Shown here in pieces: positions 18,046 to 27,031 of a DNA stretch of 64,000 nucleotides. This stretch comes from Thermoplasmatales archaeon. GTDB lineage: Archaea; Thermoplasmatota; Thermoplasmata; Thermoplasmatales; Thermoplasmataceae. The stretch covers positions 1,721,966 through 1,785,965 of the forward strand of contig CP060531.1 in NCBI GenBank assembly GCA_016806715.1, read 5' to 3'. Every line of letters begins with the position of its first letter. The stretch's first letter is position 1. Under the pieces are notes generated by a model, which saw nothing but the letters and a program-made list of their open reading frames with translations, did not search any database and had not been told where the DNA came from. Position numbers and translations under genes: made by a program.

Positions 18046-19016
18046 AGTTTCCCAGCAAGGAATTGATCCACTTTTCTGCAGCTTGCATTTACTGATTCTA
18101 CTGTCTTGTCCCAGAGGAGTTTCTCTTCATTGTTGAAATCCATATCATAGATCTCCTCAACGCAGTTTTCTCCAATCCTTATGGGAACGCCTATGAAAAT
18201 ATCCTTCACTCCATAGTGCTTTGCATGGTCTCCAGTCAGGAAAGCAGCACAGGGGATGACTCTGTTCTTTCCTTTTACAATTGACTCAACCATCGCTGTT
18301 ATGGAAATGCCAGGTGCGTAGTATGCGCTTCCCGCTTTGAGATAGTTTACAATCTCTCCTCCGCCAAATCTCGTCCTCTTTACGATCTCATCAATTTTAT
18401 CCTTTGACAGCAGGTTACTGATAGGGATTCCGGCCACACTGGAATACCTTATGAATGGAACCATATCATCGCCGTGTCCGCCTATAACAAATGCATTAAC
18501 ATCTTCCACGGAAACCTTCAGTTCCTGTGCTATGAATGTTCTGAATCTAGCGCTGTCCAGGGAACCTCCAAGCCCGATTATCCTTGAGGGCGCAATCCCG
18601 GTGATTTTATGGAGGGCATATGCAATTATATCTGCAGGGTTCGTCACCACAACCAGTTTTGCGTCAGGTGCATACTTCTTTATGTTATTACCAACATCGG
18701 TCATTACTTCAACGTTTTTTTGGAGGAGGTCATCTCTGCTCATGCCAGGTTTTCTTGCAAGACCTGCTGTTATTACTATTACATCCGACCCCTGGAGGTT
18801 CTTGTAGTTCTCCTTGTTCACAGTTGTGAAGCCAAGTACATTGCTGTCTGATTTCCAATGGGGTCCGCCCTCTAGAATATCAAGTGCCTTGCCTTCTGGA
18901 ATACCGTCTACTACATCAAAGAGATAAATATCTCCAAGTTCTTTCAGCGCCAGTATCTGCGCAACGGTAGCACCAACATTCCCGGCCCCTATTACTGAAA
19001 TCTTCGGTTTTGTCAT
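18042..19016 (-). CDS. mdh: Malate dehydrogenase (LDH/MDH family)
   Basis: Oxidises malate to oxaloacetate with NAD(P) in the citric acid cycle. Rossmann motif VIGAGNVGATVAQ (9-21). The substrate loop reads GLARKPGMSRDDLL, with the two Arg typical of MDH rather than lactate dehydrogenase. Other marks are NPADIIAYALHK and the catalytic-His segment VIGGHGDDMVPF. Length is 324 residues. Its promoter region lies beyond 19016; downstream it overlaps queC tail-to-tail by 4 nt. Confidence 0.93.
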   Translation of the reverse strand: MTKPKISVIGAGNVGATVAQILALKELGDIYLFDVVDGIPEGKALDILEGGPHWKSDSNVLGFTTVNKENYKNLQGSDVIVITAGLARKPGMSRDDLLQKNVEVMTDVGNNIKKYAPDAKLVVVTNPADIIAYALHKITGIAPSRIIGLGGSLDSARFRTFIAQELKVSVEDVNAFVIGGHGDDMVPFIRYSSVAGIPISNLLSKDKIDEIVKRTRFGGGEIVNYLKAGSAYYAPGISITAMVESIVKGKNRVIPCAAFLTGDHAKHYGVKDIFIGVPIRIGENCVEEIYDMDFNNEEKLLWDKTVESVNASCRKVDQFLAGKL

Positions 19017-19105
19017 ATTTCAGTATCTCTGGAACGCATAAAAAATGTTTGTAAATGTTGACATTGATGCATCCCATTCTGACTCTTTTTAATTTACGGT
19101 CAACA

Positions 19106-19210
19106 TCATATTGGTGTGGTTGAATACATTATTAGTATGATATAGCCGTATGCCCCGGTGACTGCGGCACTTAGCAGCAGGAGTAGCTTTATCTTAGTTT
19201 CCGAATTCAT
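19106..19210 (-). CDS. Putative 34-residue single-pass membrane protein
   Basis: A short open frame encoding MNSETKIKLLLLLSAAVTGA and then YGYIILIMYSTTPI: a charged start and one long hydrophobic stretch. An AT-rich TATA-like box (TTTTTAAATATTTT on the coding strand) lies about 25 nt before the ATG, the arrangement expected of a leaderless archaeal gene. This is the only coding candidate in the 377 nt between mdh and tuf. No family recognised; it could be a chance ORF. Confidence 0.42.
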   Translation of the reverse strand: MNSETKIKLLLLLSAAVTGAYGYIILIMYSTTPI

Positions 19211-19354
19211 ATGTTGGCAATATAGGAAAATATTTAAAAATTTGTTCTTTGCCCGGTCTTAATTATCCTAAGGTTTGCAGATGCTTAACAAAAGGGTATA
19301 TATTCAACTAATAAATTAGGTTCAGGTTCGAATAAGGATCAGAGTGAACAAAAT

Positions 19355-19364
19355 CCTTATACAC
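19355..19364 (+). promoter_or_regulatory. TATA-like box of the tuf operon
   Basis: CCTTATACAC is centred about 35 nt before the EF-1alpha ATG, giving a predicted transcript start just ahead of the AAAGGTGAAG ribosome-binding stretch. A second TATA-like element (GGGTATATATTC, around 19294-19305) could drive a longer leader. Assigned by eye only. Confidence 0.35.
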
Positions 19365-19393
19365 GATAAGAATGATAGATAAAAGGTGAAGAA

Positions 19394-20668
19394 ATGGCAC
19401 AGCAGAAACCACACATAAATTTAGTAACCATAGGACATGTCGATCATGGCAAATCAACACTGGTAGGCAGACTACTGTTTGAGCATGGAGAGGTTCCAGC
19501 TCATATTATTGACCAGTACAGGAAGGAAGCCACAGAGAAGGGTAAGGCAACGTTTGAGTTTGCATGGGTCATGGACAGGTTGAAAGAAGAAAGGGAAAGA
19601 GGAGTTACTATAGATCTGAATCACAAGAAATTTGAAACAGATAAGTACTACTTCACCCTGATTGATGCACCTGGCCACAGGGATTTTGTAAAGAACATGA
19701 TAACCGGAACAAGCCAGGCTGACGCAGCTATGCTCGTCGTCTCAAGCAGAGATGGAGAGGGTGTTATGTCGCAGACAAGGGAGCACGCATTCCTTGCGAG
19801 AACTCTTGGTGTTCAGCAGCTGATTGTACTGGCGAACAAGATGGATGTCACACAGCCTCCATACAGCCAGGAAAGATACAACCAGGTGAAGGCGGAAATT
19901 GAGAAACTGCTTTCCTCGATTGGATTCAAGAACGTACCGATCATACCGATAAGTGGATACAAGGGAGATAATATACTGAAACAATCACCAAACCTTAAAT
20001 GGTACACCGGACCAACACTTATCCAGGCTCTTGACGCTCTAAAAGTTCCGGAAAAACCAACGAACAAGCCTCTCAGACTTCCAGTACAGGATGTATACTC
20101 CATAACTGGTATCGGTACAGTACCGGTTGGCAGAATAGAAACGGGAGTATTGAAAGTTGGAGATAAGGTAGTATTTCAACCGGCAGACAAGCAGGGCGAG
20201 GTCAAGTCAATAGAAATGCATCACGAGAATATGACTCAGGCCGAGCCTGGGGACAATGTCGGATTCAACGTAAGAGGCATTGCGAAGAATGACGTGAAGA
20301 GGGGAGATGTTTGCGGTACCCAGTCATCACCACCGACTGTTGTGAAAGGATTTACTGCTCAGATAGTCGTCCTCAATCACCCAAGCGTGATTGCGGTTGG
20401 ATACAAGCCAGTATTTCACGTCCACACGAGCCAGGTAGCTTGCCGTATAGAAGAGATAGTCAAGACCCTTAACCCGAAAGACGGAACAACCCTGAAGGAA
20501 AAGCCCGATTTCATCAAGACGGGAGATATTGCCATTGTGAAAATCATTCCCGACAGACCGCTCGTGATAGAGAAGGTCTCAGAGTTCCCGCAGATGGGAA
20601 GATTCGCTGTCAGAGACATGGGTCAAACCGTGGCTGCCGGTCAGTGTATCGACGTAGAAGTAAAGTAG
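19394..20668 (+). CDS. tuf: Translation elongation factor 1-alpha
   Basis: GTPase delivering aminoacyl-tRNA to the ribosome. G1 GHVDHGKST (14-22), G3 DAPGHRD, and G4 NKMD are intact, followed by EF-Tu domains II and III ([20 protein letters not shown]; the end motif [15 protein letters not shown]). Length is 424 residues. A strong ribosome-binding stretch (AGGTGAAG) precedes the ATG. It overlaps or abuts rpsJ and is followed by fusA, so this is a rearranged str-type operon: the common euryarchaeal order places fusA before tuf. Confidence 0.97.
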   Translation: MAQQKPHINLVTIGHVDHGKSTLVGRLLFEHGEVPAHIIDQYRKEATEKGKATFEFAWVMDRLKEERERGVTIDLNHKKFETDKYYFTLIDAPGHRDFVKNMITGTSQADAAMLVVSSRDGEGVMSQTREHAFLARTLGVQQLIVLANKMDVTQPPYSQERYNQVKAEIEKLLSSIGFKNVPIIPISGYKGDNILKQSPNLKWYTGPTLIQALDALKVPEKPTNKPLRLPVQDVYSITGIGTVPVGRIETGVLKVGDKVVFQPADKQGEVKSIEMHHENMTQAEPGDNVGFNVRGIAKNDVKRGDVCGTQSSPPTVVKGFTAQIVVLNHPSVIAVGYKPVFHVHTSQVACRIEEIVKTLNPKDGTTLKEKPDFIKTGDIAIVKIIPDRPLVIEKVSEFPQMGRFAVRDMGQTVAAGQCIDVEVK

Positions 20669-20678
20669 GGTGAATGGG

Positions 20679-20993
20679 GTGACATCATATAAGGCAAGGA
20701 TTTCACTGAGTGGAACCGAGCACGGCGTTGTTGACGTCGTTTGTGACGAAATAAAGGGAATTGCAAAGAGAACTGGTGTGGAGGTTCATGGTCCAGTACC
20801 ATTACCCACAAAGCGTCTGGTTGTGCCCGTCAGAAAGAGTCCCGATGGGGAAGGATCACCCACTTGGGACAGATGGGAGATGAGAATTCATAAAAGACTC
20901 ATCGACGTTGATGCAGACGAGAGAACTCTTAGGCAATTAATGAGGATCCCAATTCCCGACGGTGTTCAGATAGAAATTCAGATCAAAAGCTGA
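20679..20993 (+). CDS. rpsJ: Ribosomal protein uS10
   Basis: Small-subunit protein S10. The family block [19 protein letters not shown] and [18 protein letters not shown] are present, ending [13 protein letters not shown] at 20679 behind GAATGGG gives a start ([11 protein letters not shown]) in line with other archaeal S10 proteins; a GTG at 20670, 2 nt after the tuf stop, would add three residues. Cotranscribed with tuf, an arrangement widely conserved in archaea. Confidence 0.95.
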   Translation: MTSYKARISLSGTEHGVVDVVCDEIKGIAKRTGVEVHGPVPLPTKRLVVPVRKSPDGEGSPTWDRWEMRIHKRLIDVDADERTLRQLMRIPIPDGVQIEIQIKS

Positions 20994-21069
20994 ATACCTC
21001 ATTATATATTTTATCATAAGTTAAATAATACTTTTCCATTACGTTTTTAATAACAACTGGTGTTAATTT

Positions 21070-23274
21070 ATGGGTCGAAAGGAAGATAATATCGCAAAGG
21101 CAATGGCATTAATCGAGAATCCAGAAAGGATAAGAAACATCGGCATAGCTGCCCACATCGATCATGGAAAGACAACGCTCAGTGACAATCTTATCGCTGG
21201 TGCTGGAATGATGAGCGAAGAATTGGCGGGAAAACAGTTAATGCTTGATTTTGACGAACAGGAACAGGCCAGGGGTATTACCATTAATGCAGCAACTGCA
21301 TCCATGGTTCACGTATTTAACGGTGAAGACTACCTGATCAATCTTATTGATACCCCCGGTCACGTTGATTTTGGCGGGGATGTAACCAGGGCTATGAGGG
21401 CCGTCGATGGTGCAGTGGTCGTAGTAGACTCCGTTGAAGGAGTAATGCCCCAGACTGAAACCGTCATCAGGCAGGCACTTAAGGAAAGAGTGAAACCTGT
21501 TCTGTTCATAAACAAGGTGGACAGGCTAATAAATGAACTCAAATTAAATGCTGAAGAGATGCAGAAGAGGTTCATGAAGATTATAACGGACGTAAACAGG
21601 CTCCTCACAAAGTATTCTGCCGAAGAGTTTAAGCAATCGTGGCAGGTAAACGTTCAGGAAGGAAGGGTAGCTTTCGGATCTGCATTCAACAACTGGGCAA
21701 TTTCCGTACCCGCAATGGAGAGGACAAAAGTCAGTTTCAAGCAGATTGTTGATTATGTCAAGGCAGGCAAGCAGAAGGAACTGGCCAAGATTGCCCCTTT
21801 ACACCAGATTATACTTAACATGGTGATAAGGCATCTCCCTAACCCTAGACAGGCACAGGCATACAGGACAGAACAGATATGGAAAGGTGACCTGAATTCT
21901 GAAATCGGAAAATCGATGCAGACATGCGATCATACCGGAAAGGTGGCAATGATGATCACGAAGATAATTATCGACCCGCATGCCGGAGAAATAGCGGTTG
22001 GAAGAATTTTCAGCGGGACGATAAGGAAGGGGAGTGAACTGTACGTTCACGGTGGAGGTTCCACAAAGTACAAAATACAGCTGCTCTCGATGATGGTCGG
22101 CCCGGACAGGATTCCGGTGGACGAGATAGCCGCCGGAAATATAGCTGCCATTGTTGGGCTTAAAGGGGCTTTAGCAGGGTCAACAGTATCTTCGCTTCCA
22201 GACATGGACCCATTTGAACCAATGACTCATTACAGTGATCCGGTTGTTACTCTGGCGATTGAGGCAAAGCACACTCAGGACCTGCCTAAACTCATTGAAG
22301 TCCTGAGAAATGTATCAAAAGCTGACCCGTCAATACAGATAGATATCAATCAGGAGACAGGGGAACACCTCATATCCGGGATGGGAGAATTGCATCTTGA
22401 GGTGACAATGTACAGGATAAGGAACGATTACAAGGTTGAGGTTCAAACATCCGAACCTCTCGTCGTCTACAGGGAAACTGTGGAAAGAACCGGTGGGCCG
22501 TTTGAAGGTAAATCCCCAAATAAGCATAACCGGTTTTATTTCGAGGTAAAGCCGCTCGAGGAGGCTGTTGTACAGCTCATAAAGGACAATGTCCTTCCAC
22601 AGGGTACAAAATTCAAGGACAAAAAGACCATAATAGATGTGTTGCAGAAAGCAGGTTTCTCAAGGGAAGAGGCAAGAGGCATTGAGGCGGTTGAAGGATT
22701 CAATGTGCTCACAGACGTTACCAAGGGTATTCAGTACCTTGACGAAACATTTGAACTTCTAATAGAGGCATTCAACGAAGTCATCACAAAGGGGCCGCTT
22801 GCAAACGAACGGGTATATGGAATCAAGGCAAGACTTGTAGATGCAAAACTCCATGAAGATAGTATTCACAGAGGGCCTGCACAGGTAATTCCCGCGGGCA
22901 GGAACTCACTTTATGGTGCAATGTGCCAGGCAAACCGTATCCTCATGGAACCCGTCCAGAGAGTCTACATTAATGTGCCAATAGAGTTAATGGGTTCAGT
23001 TACCAATGAAATTCAGCAGAGGAGGGGAGTTGTCGTCGAAATGAACCAGGATGGAGATGACATGGTCGTAATTGCGACAGTCCCTGTTGCTGGAATGTTC
23101 GGCTTTGCGTCTGCAATAAGGAGCGCAACCGGAGGAAAGGTACTGTGGAACTCTGAAAATGAAGGTTATCAGAGAGTGCCGACAGAACTCCAGAAAGATG
23201 TGGTCGCAAAAATTAGGGAAAGGAAAGGGCTAAAGCCAGAACCCTATGACGCCAACTATTACGCCCAACTCTAA
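21070..23274 (+). CDS. fusA: Translation elongation factor 2
   Basis: Translocation GTPase, 734 residues. G1 AHIDHGKTT, G2/G3 region QARGITINAA and DTPGHVDFGG, and G4 NKVD are intact. The C-terminal domain IV contains HEDSIHRGPAQVIPAGRNS, where the His preceding the Arg is the expected diphthamide site in archaea. Separated from rpsJ by 76 nt containing AT-rich boxes (TTATATATTTTATC; TTTTTAATAAC), so it probably has its own promoter. The family assignment is certain. Confidence 0.97.
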   Translation: MGRKEDNIAKAMALIENPERIRNIGIAAHIDHGKTTLSDNLIAGAGMMSEELAGKQLMLDFDEQEQARGITINAATASMVHVFNGEDYLINLIDTPGHVDFGGDVTRAMRAVDGAVVVVDSVEGVMPQTETVIRQALKERVKPVLFINKVDRLINELKLNAEEMQKRFMKIITDVNRLLTKYSAEEFKQSWQVNVQEGRVAFGSAFNNWAISVPAMERTKVSFKQIVDYVKAGKQKELAKIAPLHQIILNMVIRHLPNPRQAQAYRTEQIWKGDLNSEIGKSMQTCDHTGKVAMMITKIIIDPHAGEIAVGRIFSGTIRKGSELYVHGGGSTKYKIQLLSMMVGPDRIPVDEIAAGNIAAIVGLKGALAGSTVSSLPDMDPFEPMTHYSDPVVTLAIEAKHTQDLPKLIEVLRNVSKADPSIQIDINQETGEHLISGMGELHLEVTMYRIRNDYKVEVQTSEPLVVYRETVERTGGPFEGKSPNKHNRFYFEVKPLEEAVVQLIKDNVLPQGTKFKDKKTIIDVLQKAGFSREEARGIEAVEGFNVLTDVTKGIQYLDETFELLIEAFNEVITKGPLANERVYGIKARLVDAKLHEDSIHRGPAQVIPAGRNSLYGAMCQANRILMEPVQRVYINVPIELMGSVTNEIQQRRGVVVEMNQDGDDMVVIATVPVAGMFGFASAIRSATGGKVLWNSENEGYQRVPTELQKDVVAKIRERKGLKPEPYDANYYAQL

Positions 23275-24167
23275 TTCTTATTTTTTAACGGTTCTATAAA
23301 TTCAATTAAATTTTCCAATATTTTTCCTCTCATTTCATCTGCCTTGAGGTTTGCTGATCTCAGAGTTATTGCAATAATGTACGTATTCAGCGTAGTCTCG
23401 TCGATCCAGAGATTGACTTCTCCGGAAACTCCATCTATGGACTTTATTTTCGCATAAAGGTCGCTCCTAATATCGTTAAATTTAATCGTCTTGGGTATCT
23501 CAAATCTAGCCTTCACGTTTAGCGTCAGCTGATTGACTATAATTGAAGCCTGTATGAGGACACCGTTTGGAAGTATTATGGTCCTGTTGTCGTTTCCCCG
23601 CAGATAAGTATAGTTTATGCTAACTTTCATAACGTGGCCGTCATAAGAAGGCCTAATTTCATCTTTTGAAAAATACTTGGGCGGGTATGATGGTACTATC
23701 AGCCCCCATTGCCACGCAAGTATGGAAACGTAGTCTCCAACCTTGAATGGCTTCGTGAGGATAAGGAGCATGCCTCCAAACAGGTTTGAAAGTACTGTCT
23801 GGGAAGCAAGTCCAAGAACGAGCCCAACAAAAGTGCTTCCCAGGATGATAGAAGTTACATCTATACCTAGCGCTGCCATTACGGCAAGTACCAGAATGAA
23901 ATACGCAAAGACTGAAAAGAGGAATGATATTGTATGGTACCTGTTCTTATCCATGTACCTGGAAAGGAACCTCTCCAGGAATCTTGACATTATTTTAATT
24001 ATAATGTAGACTACAATGGCAACGATCAGTGCGTTTACAATCTGGGTAAACTGCACAGGTATGATCTTGAAGACATTTGTTATAAGGTAAACAAGGATGA
24101 ACAGTACAACAAGGAACGCCAAGGCTGTACCGACGTATATTACCATCCTTCGACCGTCGGATCTCAT
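23271..24167 (-). CDS. MscS-family mechanosensitive channel
   Basis: Small-conductance mechanosensitive channel protein, 298 residues. Three N-terminal membrane segments (about 9-30, 38-60, 75-98) precede the pore-lining helix with the Gly/Ala pattern (GSTFVGLVLGLASQTVLSNLFGG), then the beta domain (KPFKVGDYV) and a mixed C-terminal domain. Between the beta domain and the C-terminal part is an insertion rich in Tyr/Pro (about 170-195) not typical of E. coli MscS. Predicted role: release of solutes on hypo-osmotic shock. Overlaps fusA tail-to-tail by 4 nt. Confidence 0.9.
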   Translation of the reverse strand: MRSDGRRMVIYVGTALAFLVVLFILVYLITNVFKIIPVQFTQIVNALIVAIVVYIIIKIMSRFLERFLSRYMDKNRYHTISFLFSVFAYFILVLAVMAALGIDVTSIILGSTFVGLVLGLASQTVLSNLFGGMLLILTKPFKVGDYVSILAWQWGLIVPSYPPKYFSKDEIRPSYDGHVMKVSINYTYLRGNDNRTIILPNGVLIQASIIVNQLTLNVKARFEIPKTIKFNDIRSDLYAKIKSIDGVSGEVNLWIDETTLNTYIIAITLRSANLKADEMRGKILENLIEFIEPLKNKN

Positions 24168-24241
24168 ACTGCGTTATTAAGGCAATTTATAAAATCATAA
24201 CGATTCAAGGCTCAAAGCTTCAGGATAAAAGTTATAATCGC

Positions 24242-24730
24242 TCATTGTGCAGAATTTCCTGAATCAGTAAACGGGTTCTTATCCACAGGTGGTGGTGCAT
24301 GCTCGCTGAATACTGTCTCCTGGTTTATTGTAAGGCTATAAGTGACATCGGTCCCTGCAAGTCTCGCAAGTATGGTTGCCGAACAGTACTTTGAAAGGGT
24401 AAGGTCAATGGCCTTCTGTACGTTATCAGCCCCCATCTGCCCAGATATGTCAAATTTGAAGTCAACGGATTTAAGGACCATAGGATCTGAGTCGAACCTT
24501 TCCCCATCCAGTTTCAGCCTGAAGTCGGTAAAATCCTGATGCATTTTTGTCAGTATAGAAAGAATGTCCGCGCTCGCGCAGGAACCCATGGCAAGCAGAA
24601 GCATCTGGTTCGGGCTGTAACTCTTCCGGTTGTTTGACAGGTTATTGTAAATGGATACTGAATTCTTGTCTGCATCCATTGTCACCATCCCGCTTTCCCT
24701 GTCAAATCTAAGCGATGCATTTATGTTCAT
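24242..24730 (-). CDS. OsmC/Ohr-family protein
   Basis: Cysteine peroxidase-type fold of 162 residues. The two reactive cysteines are conserved: Cys51 in AMGSCASADILSIL and Cys116 in LSKYCSATIL. The arrangement matches the YhfA-like branch of OsmC proteins. Third gene of a compact minus-strand operon with a flavoprotein and DUF1641 (12 nt gap), which suggests a thiol or persulfide redox task rather than a stand-alone peroxide response. A second OsmC lies at 45882. The C-terminal 20 residues (Pro-rich, HAPPPVDKNP) are an extension. Confidence 0.88.
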   Translation of the reverse strand: MNINASLRFDRESGMVTMDADKNSVSIYNNLSNNRKSYSPNQMLLLAMGSCASADILSILTKMHQDFTDFRLKLDGERFDSDPMVLKSVDFKFDISGQMGADNVQKAIDLTLSKYCSATILARLAGTDVTYSLTINQETVFSEHAPPPVDKNPFTDSGNSAQ

Positions 24731-24742
24731 TATGACACATCT

Positions 24743-25240
24743 TCAATCGATTTTGACTTTTTTAAGCGATCTTCCAAGTGCCTTCATTGCTTCCATCATT
24801 GCGGTAAGTCCGGACGCGACCTCATCATCTTTCATCATGGCAAGAAGTTTAAGCATTGACATGGGTTTTGGATTCTTTGCTCCATCAACCATGGACTCAG
24901 TGATGTCATCAAGATTGTAAAGTACGCTCTGAACAGTATCCGATGTGCTTTCCCTTGAAAGTGCATAGGTAAGGCCGCTAAGGGTACCTATCGTTTTCTT
25001 GATCAATAACATGAGCTCCTTTGATGAAAGAATTGACAGGACTGCTTCAAAATCACCGGGGGTGTATTCATCAAGGAGTCTGTTCAATGCTGAAATTGCT
25101 CCAGAGCTTGTCAGCTTCTGCATTGCGTTCACCGCGGAAAGCATGAAGTTCTTGTTTCCAAGTACCTCTTTCAAAAATGGCTCAAGGTCCAGATCCGCTT
25201 CATCAATTTGTTTAGAATTTTGTTCTTCCATTTTTTTCAC
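24743..25240 (-). CDS. DUF1641 protein
   Basis: 165-residue helical protein. The central region (about 80-140: MLLIKKTIGTLSGLTYALS, DDITESMVDGAKNPKPMSM) fits DUF1641, a family typically encoded beside sulfide:quinone-oxidoreductase-like flavoproteins or formate dehydrogenase accessory genes. It starts 1 nt after the stop of the flavoprotein gene, so the two are tightly coupled. Biochemical role unknown; an adaptor or membrane-associated partner of the flavoprotein is the simplest inference. A nearby downstream in-frame ATG could also serve as the start. Confidence 0.78.
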   Translation of the reverse strand: MKKMEEQNSKQIDEADLDLEPFLKEVLGNKNFMLSAVNAMQKLTSSGAISALNRLLDEYTPGDFEAVLSILSSKELMLLIKKTIGTLSGLTYALSRESTSDTVQSVLYNLDDITESMVDGAKNPKPMSMLKLLAMMKDDEVASGLTAMMEAMKALGRSLKKVKID

Positions 25241-25241
25241 C

Positions 25242-26372
25242 TCAAAATACTCCTCTGACGGCGGCAGAAAAATAGGTCTCTGTCGACGTGATGTTCAACA
25301 TATGGTCAGTGAAGCTACCCTCGGTCGGTGCAGGTAATTTGTTATAATTTGAAAATACGGTAACAGACCTCGAATCACCGATGAGTATAGAAGATATTGA
25401 ACTCCCGTCATAATTGCTGTCGTAATATGCTCCAGACAACTTGTGAGCAAGCATCTTCGCTAGATATTCAGCCTGGTGAAGTGACGATCCAAGGCACTTC
25501 GGGACCAGCGTATCATTGCATTCACCAATTGCATAAACTTCCTTATAATTTTTCAGGTTCAGCTTAAATTTGTCCACGCTGACAAATCCATTTTCTCCGA
25601 CAAGTCCAGACGTGACCAGAACATCTTCAGGTGAAGATGGTGGTGATAAAACGAGGAGGTCATACTTGATCGCCTTACCATCGGACGACTGGATTTCCCT
25701 GTTCTTTGAACTGATACCAGAGATATCAAAGTCCTTATGGACTTCAAAGTCAAGTGCTTTGAGCTTAGCTTCAATTGAATCAGTAGCACTATCACTATCC
25801 TTCCCAGATATGAAATGGAGTTTTGTTGCACTAGCGAGTTTCTTGTTATTAATCAATTCACTAACCAGGAAAGCGAACTCATATGTCAGATACGGGTTCA
25901 TTCTGCTCCCCGGTGAATTGCCTATCACAATATTTCCACCCTTGAACTGCTCAACGTATTCCTTCAACTCCTGGGCGTGCTGCAAGTCGTGAAAGTGCCT
26001 TGCCTCTCCAACATATCCAGGTATACCTTCCGTGAAAATGTTTCCGCCAAGAGCCAATACCAGAAAGTCGTAATCATAAGATTTTCCAGACTTTACTGAA
26101 ATGGTCTTGTTTGCCGGGTCCAGCCTGATAACTTCATCTTGAATGTAGGCTATGCCAAAATTAACCAGAAAATCAGCGTTCTTGACGCTGCCCTTATAAT
26201 TCTTCAGTCCAACTGCTATTTGAGGGCCATCCTCCTTCAGGAAATGGGTGGGATTGTTTCCTATCAGGACAATTTCAACATCGTTGTTGTTAGTCAACAT
26301 CCTGACTCTGTTTGCGAGCGATATGCCGGAAGCACCATCTCCTACCACAATCAATCTTTTTCTAACAGCCAT
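25242..26372 (-). CDS. SQR/NDH-2-like FAD-dependent oxidoreductase lacking SQR cysteines
   Basis: 376-residue two-dinucleotide-binding-domain flavoprotein. FAD-binding motif VVGDGASGIS (9-18), DYDFLVLALGG (100-110), and the second FAD site YAIGECND (280-287). Overall architecture is that of sulfide:quinone oxidoreductase and type II NADH dehydrogenase. In SQR a catalytic Cys lies about residue 156-160; here the aligned segment reads GSRMNPYLTYEFAFLV with no Cys, and the only cysteines in the protein are 285 and 293. Classical SQR chemistry is therefore doubtful. First gene of the flavoprotein-DUF1641-OsmC operon. Confidence 0.8.
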   Translation of the reverse strand: MAVRKRLIVVGDGASGISLANRVRMLTNNNDVEIVLIGNNPTHFLKEDGPQIAVGLKNYKGSVKNADFLVNFGIAYIQDEVIRLDPANKTISVKSGKSYDYDFLVLALGGNIFTEGIPGYVGEARHFHDLQHAQELKEYVEQFKGGNIVIGNSPGSRMNPYLTYEFAFLVSELINNKKLASATKLHFISGKDSDSATDSIEAKLKALDFEVHKDFDISGISSKNREIQSSDGKAIKYDLLVLSPPSSPEDVLVTSGLVGENGFVSVDKFKLNLKNYKEVYAIGECNDTLVPKCLGSSLHQAEYLAKMLAHKLSGAYYDSNYDGSSISSILIGDSRSVTVFSNYNKLPAPTEGSFTDHMLNITSTETYFSAAVRGVF

Positions 26373-26499
26373 AGATCGTCATCTCTATTTTTATTGTTCA
26401 CCATCAGCGAACACAAGGATCACTATATGGTAATCTGGTTATGATATTATTCCTTAAAAATGCTTAGTAATTGATTGTTCTGGTATCACTACGGGCAAC

Positions 26500-26850
26500 T
26501 TATCTGAATCCCCGGAAAATGAGGAACTCGTTCAGAATTTCTCTGGCATCTTCCTGCATATCATCCGGTGGCTCATTTCCCATCAGTTCATGTTCTGCAA
26601 GTGTTGCACTTATAATTATGGCATTAGAATGGACTGCCATGTATAGGTCGTAAATCTCCGCGTTCAGGGCAGCATACCTGGTCTGAAGTGTCGCCATTTC
26701 GGTCTTAAGTTTTTTATATTCAAAAAACTCTTCCAGTAGTATAGAGAGCTCCTTTCCATATTGATTCTCGTTGGAAAGTAATTCAGCAATTAGACCGGGC
26801 TCTCCAGCAAATATTTCCCTAAATGCACCCTCATCGTCAGGAGTCAACAA
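26500..26850 (-). CDS. Small acidic helical protein, possible coiled coil
   Basis: 116 residues starting at TTG, predicted almost wholly helical, with a heptad-like middle (ELSILLEEFFEYKKLKTEMATLQTRYAALNAE is seen in parts) and an acidic C-terminal region. The stop of the 59-residue gene upstream lies 1 nt from this start, so they form one transcript. No family recognised. The two small helical proteins may form a complex; that is inference from operon structure. Confidence 0.6.
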   Translation of the reverse strand: MLTPDDEGAFREIFAGEPGLIAELLSNENQYGKELSILLEEFFEYKKLKTEMATLQTRYAALNAEIYDLYMAVHSNAIIISATLAEHELMGNEPPDDMQEDAREILNEFLIFRGFR

Positions 26851-26851
26851 T

Positions 26852-27031
26852 TCAACGCCTCAAAACCTTTAAAATCCGGTTGGATTTTTCAATTGCAACG
26901 AGCAGCTCTTCTCGCCTCGATGAATTAAAGTTAACCACTCCTTTCAATTTCTCCACATCCTCTAGGAGAGTTTTATTCTGGGTCTGGTAATAGATGATTT
27001 TCCTGGCGATTCTCTCACTTACATTTTCCAT
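26852..27031 (-). CDS. Small basic helical protein, 59 residues
   Basis: Open frame from ATG (27031) encoding MENVSERIARKIIYYQTQNK and a second helix rich in Lys/Glu/Arg, ending ILKVLRR. A TATA-like box (ATTTATATTTTATACC on the coding strand, about 27047-27062) lies 20-30 nt upstream, which supports it as the first gene of the pair with 26500-26850. Predicted amphipathic coiled coil. No family recognised. Confidence 0.6.
   Translation of the reverse strand: MENVSERIARKIIYYQTQNKTLLEDVEKLKGVVNFNSSRREELLVAIEKSNRILKVLRR

Noticed and set aside
25242-26372. Canonical sulfide:quinone oxidoreductase
   Set aside because: The conserved redox Cys of SQR is absent; called SQR/NDH-2-like instead.
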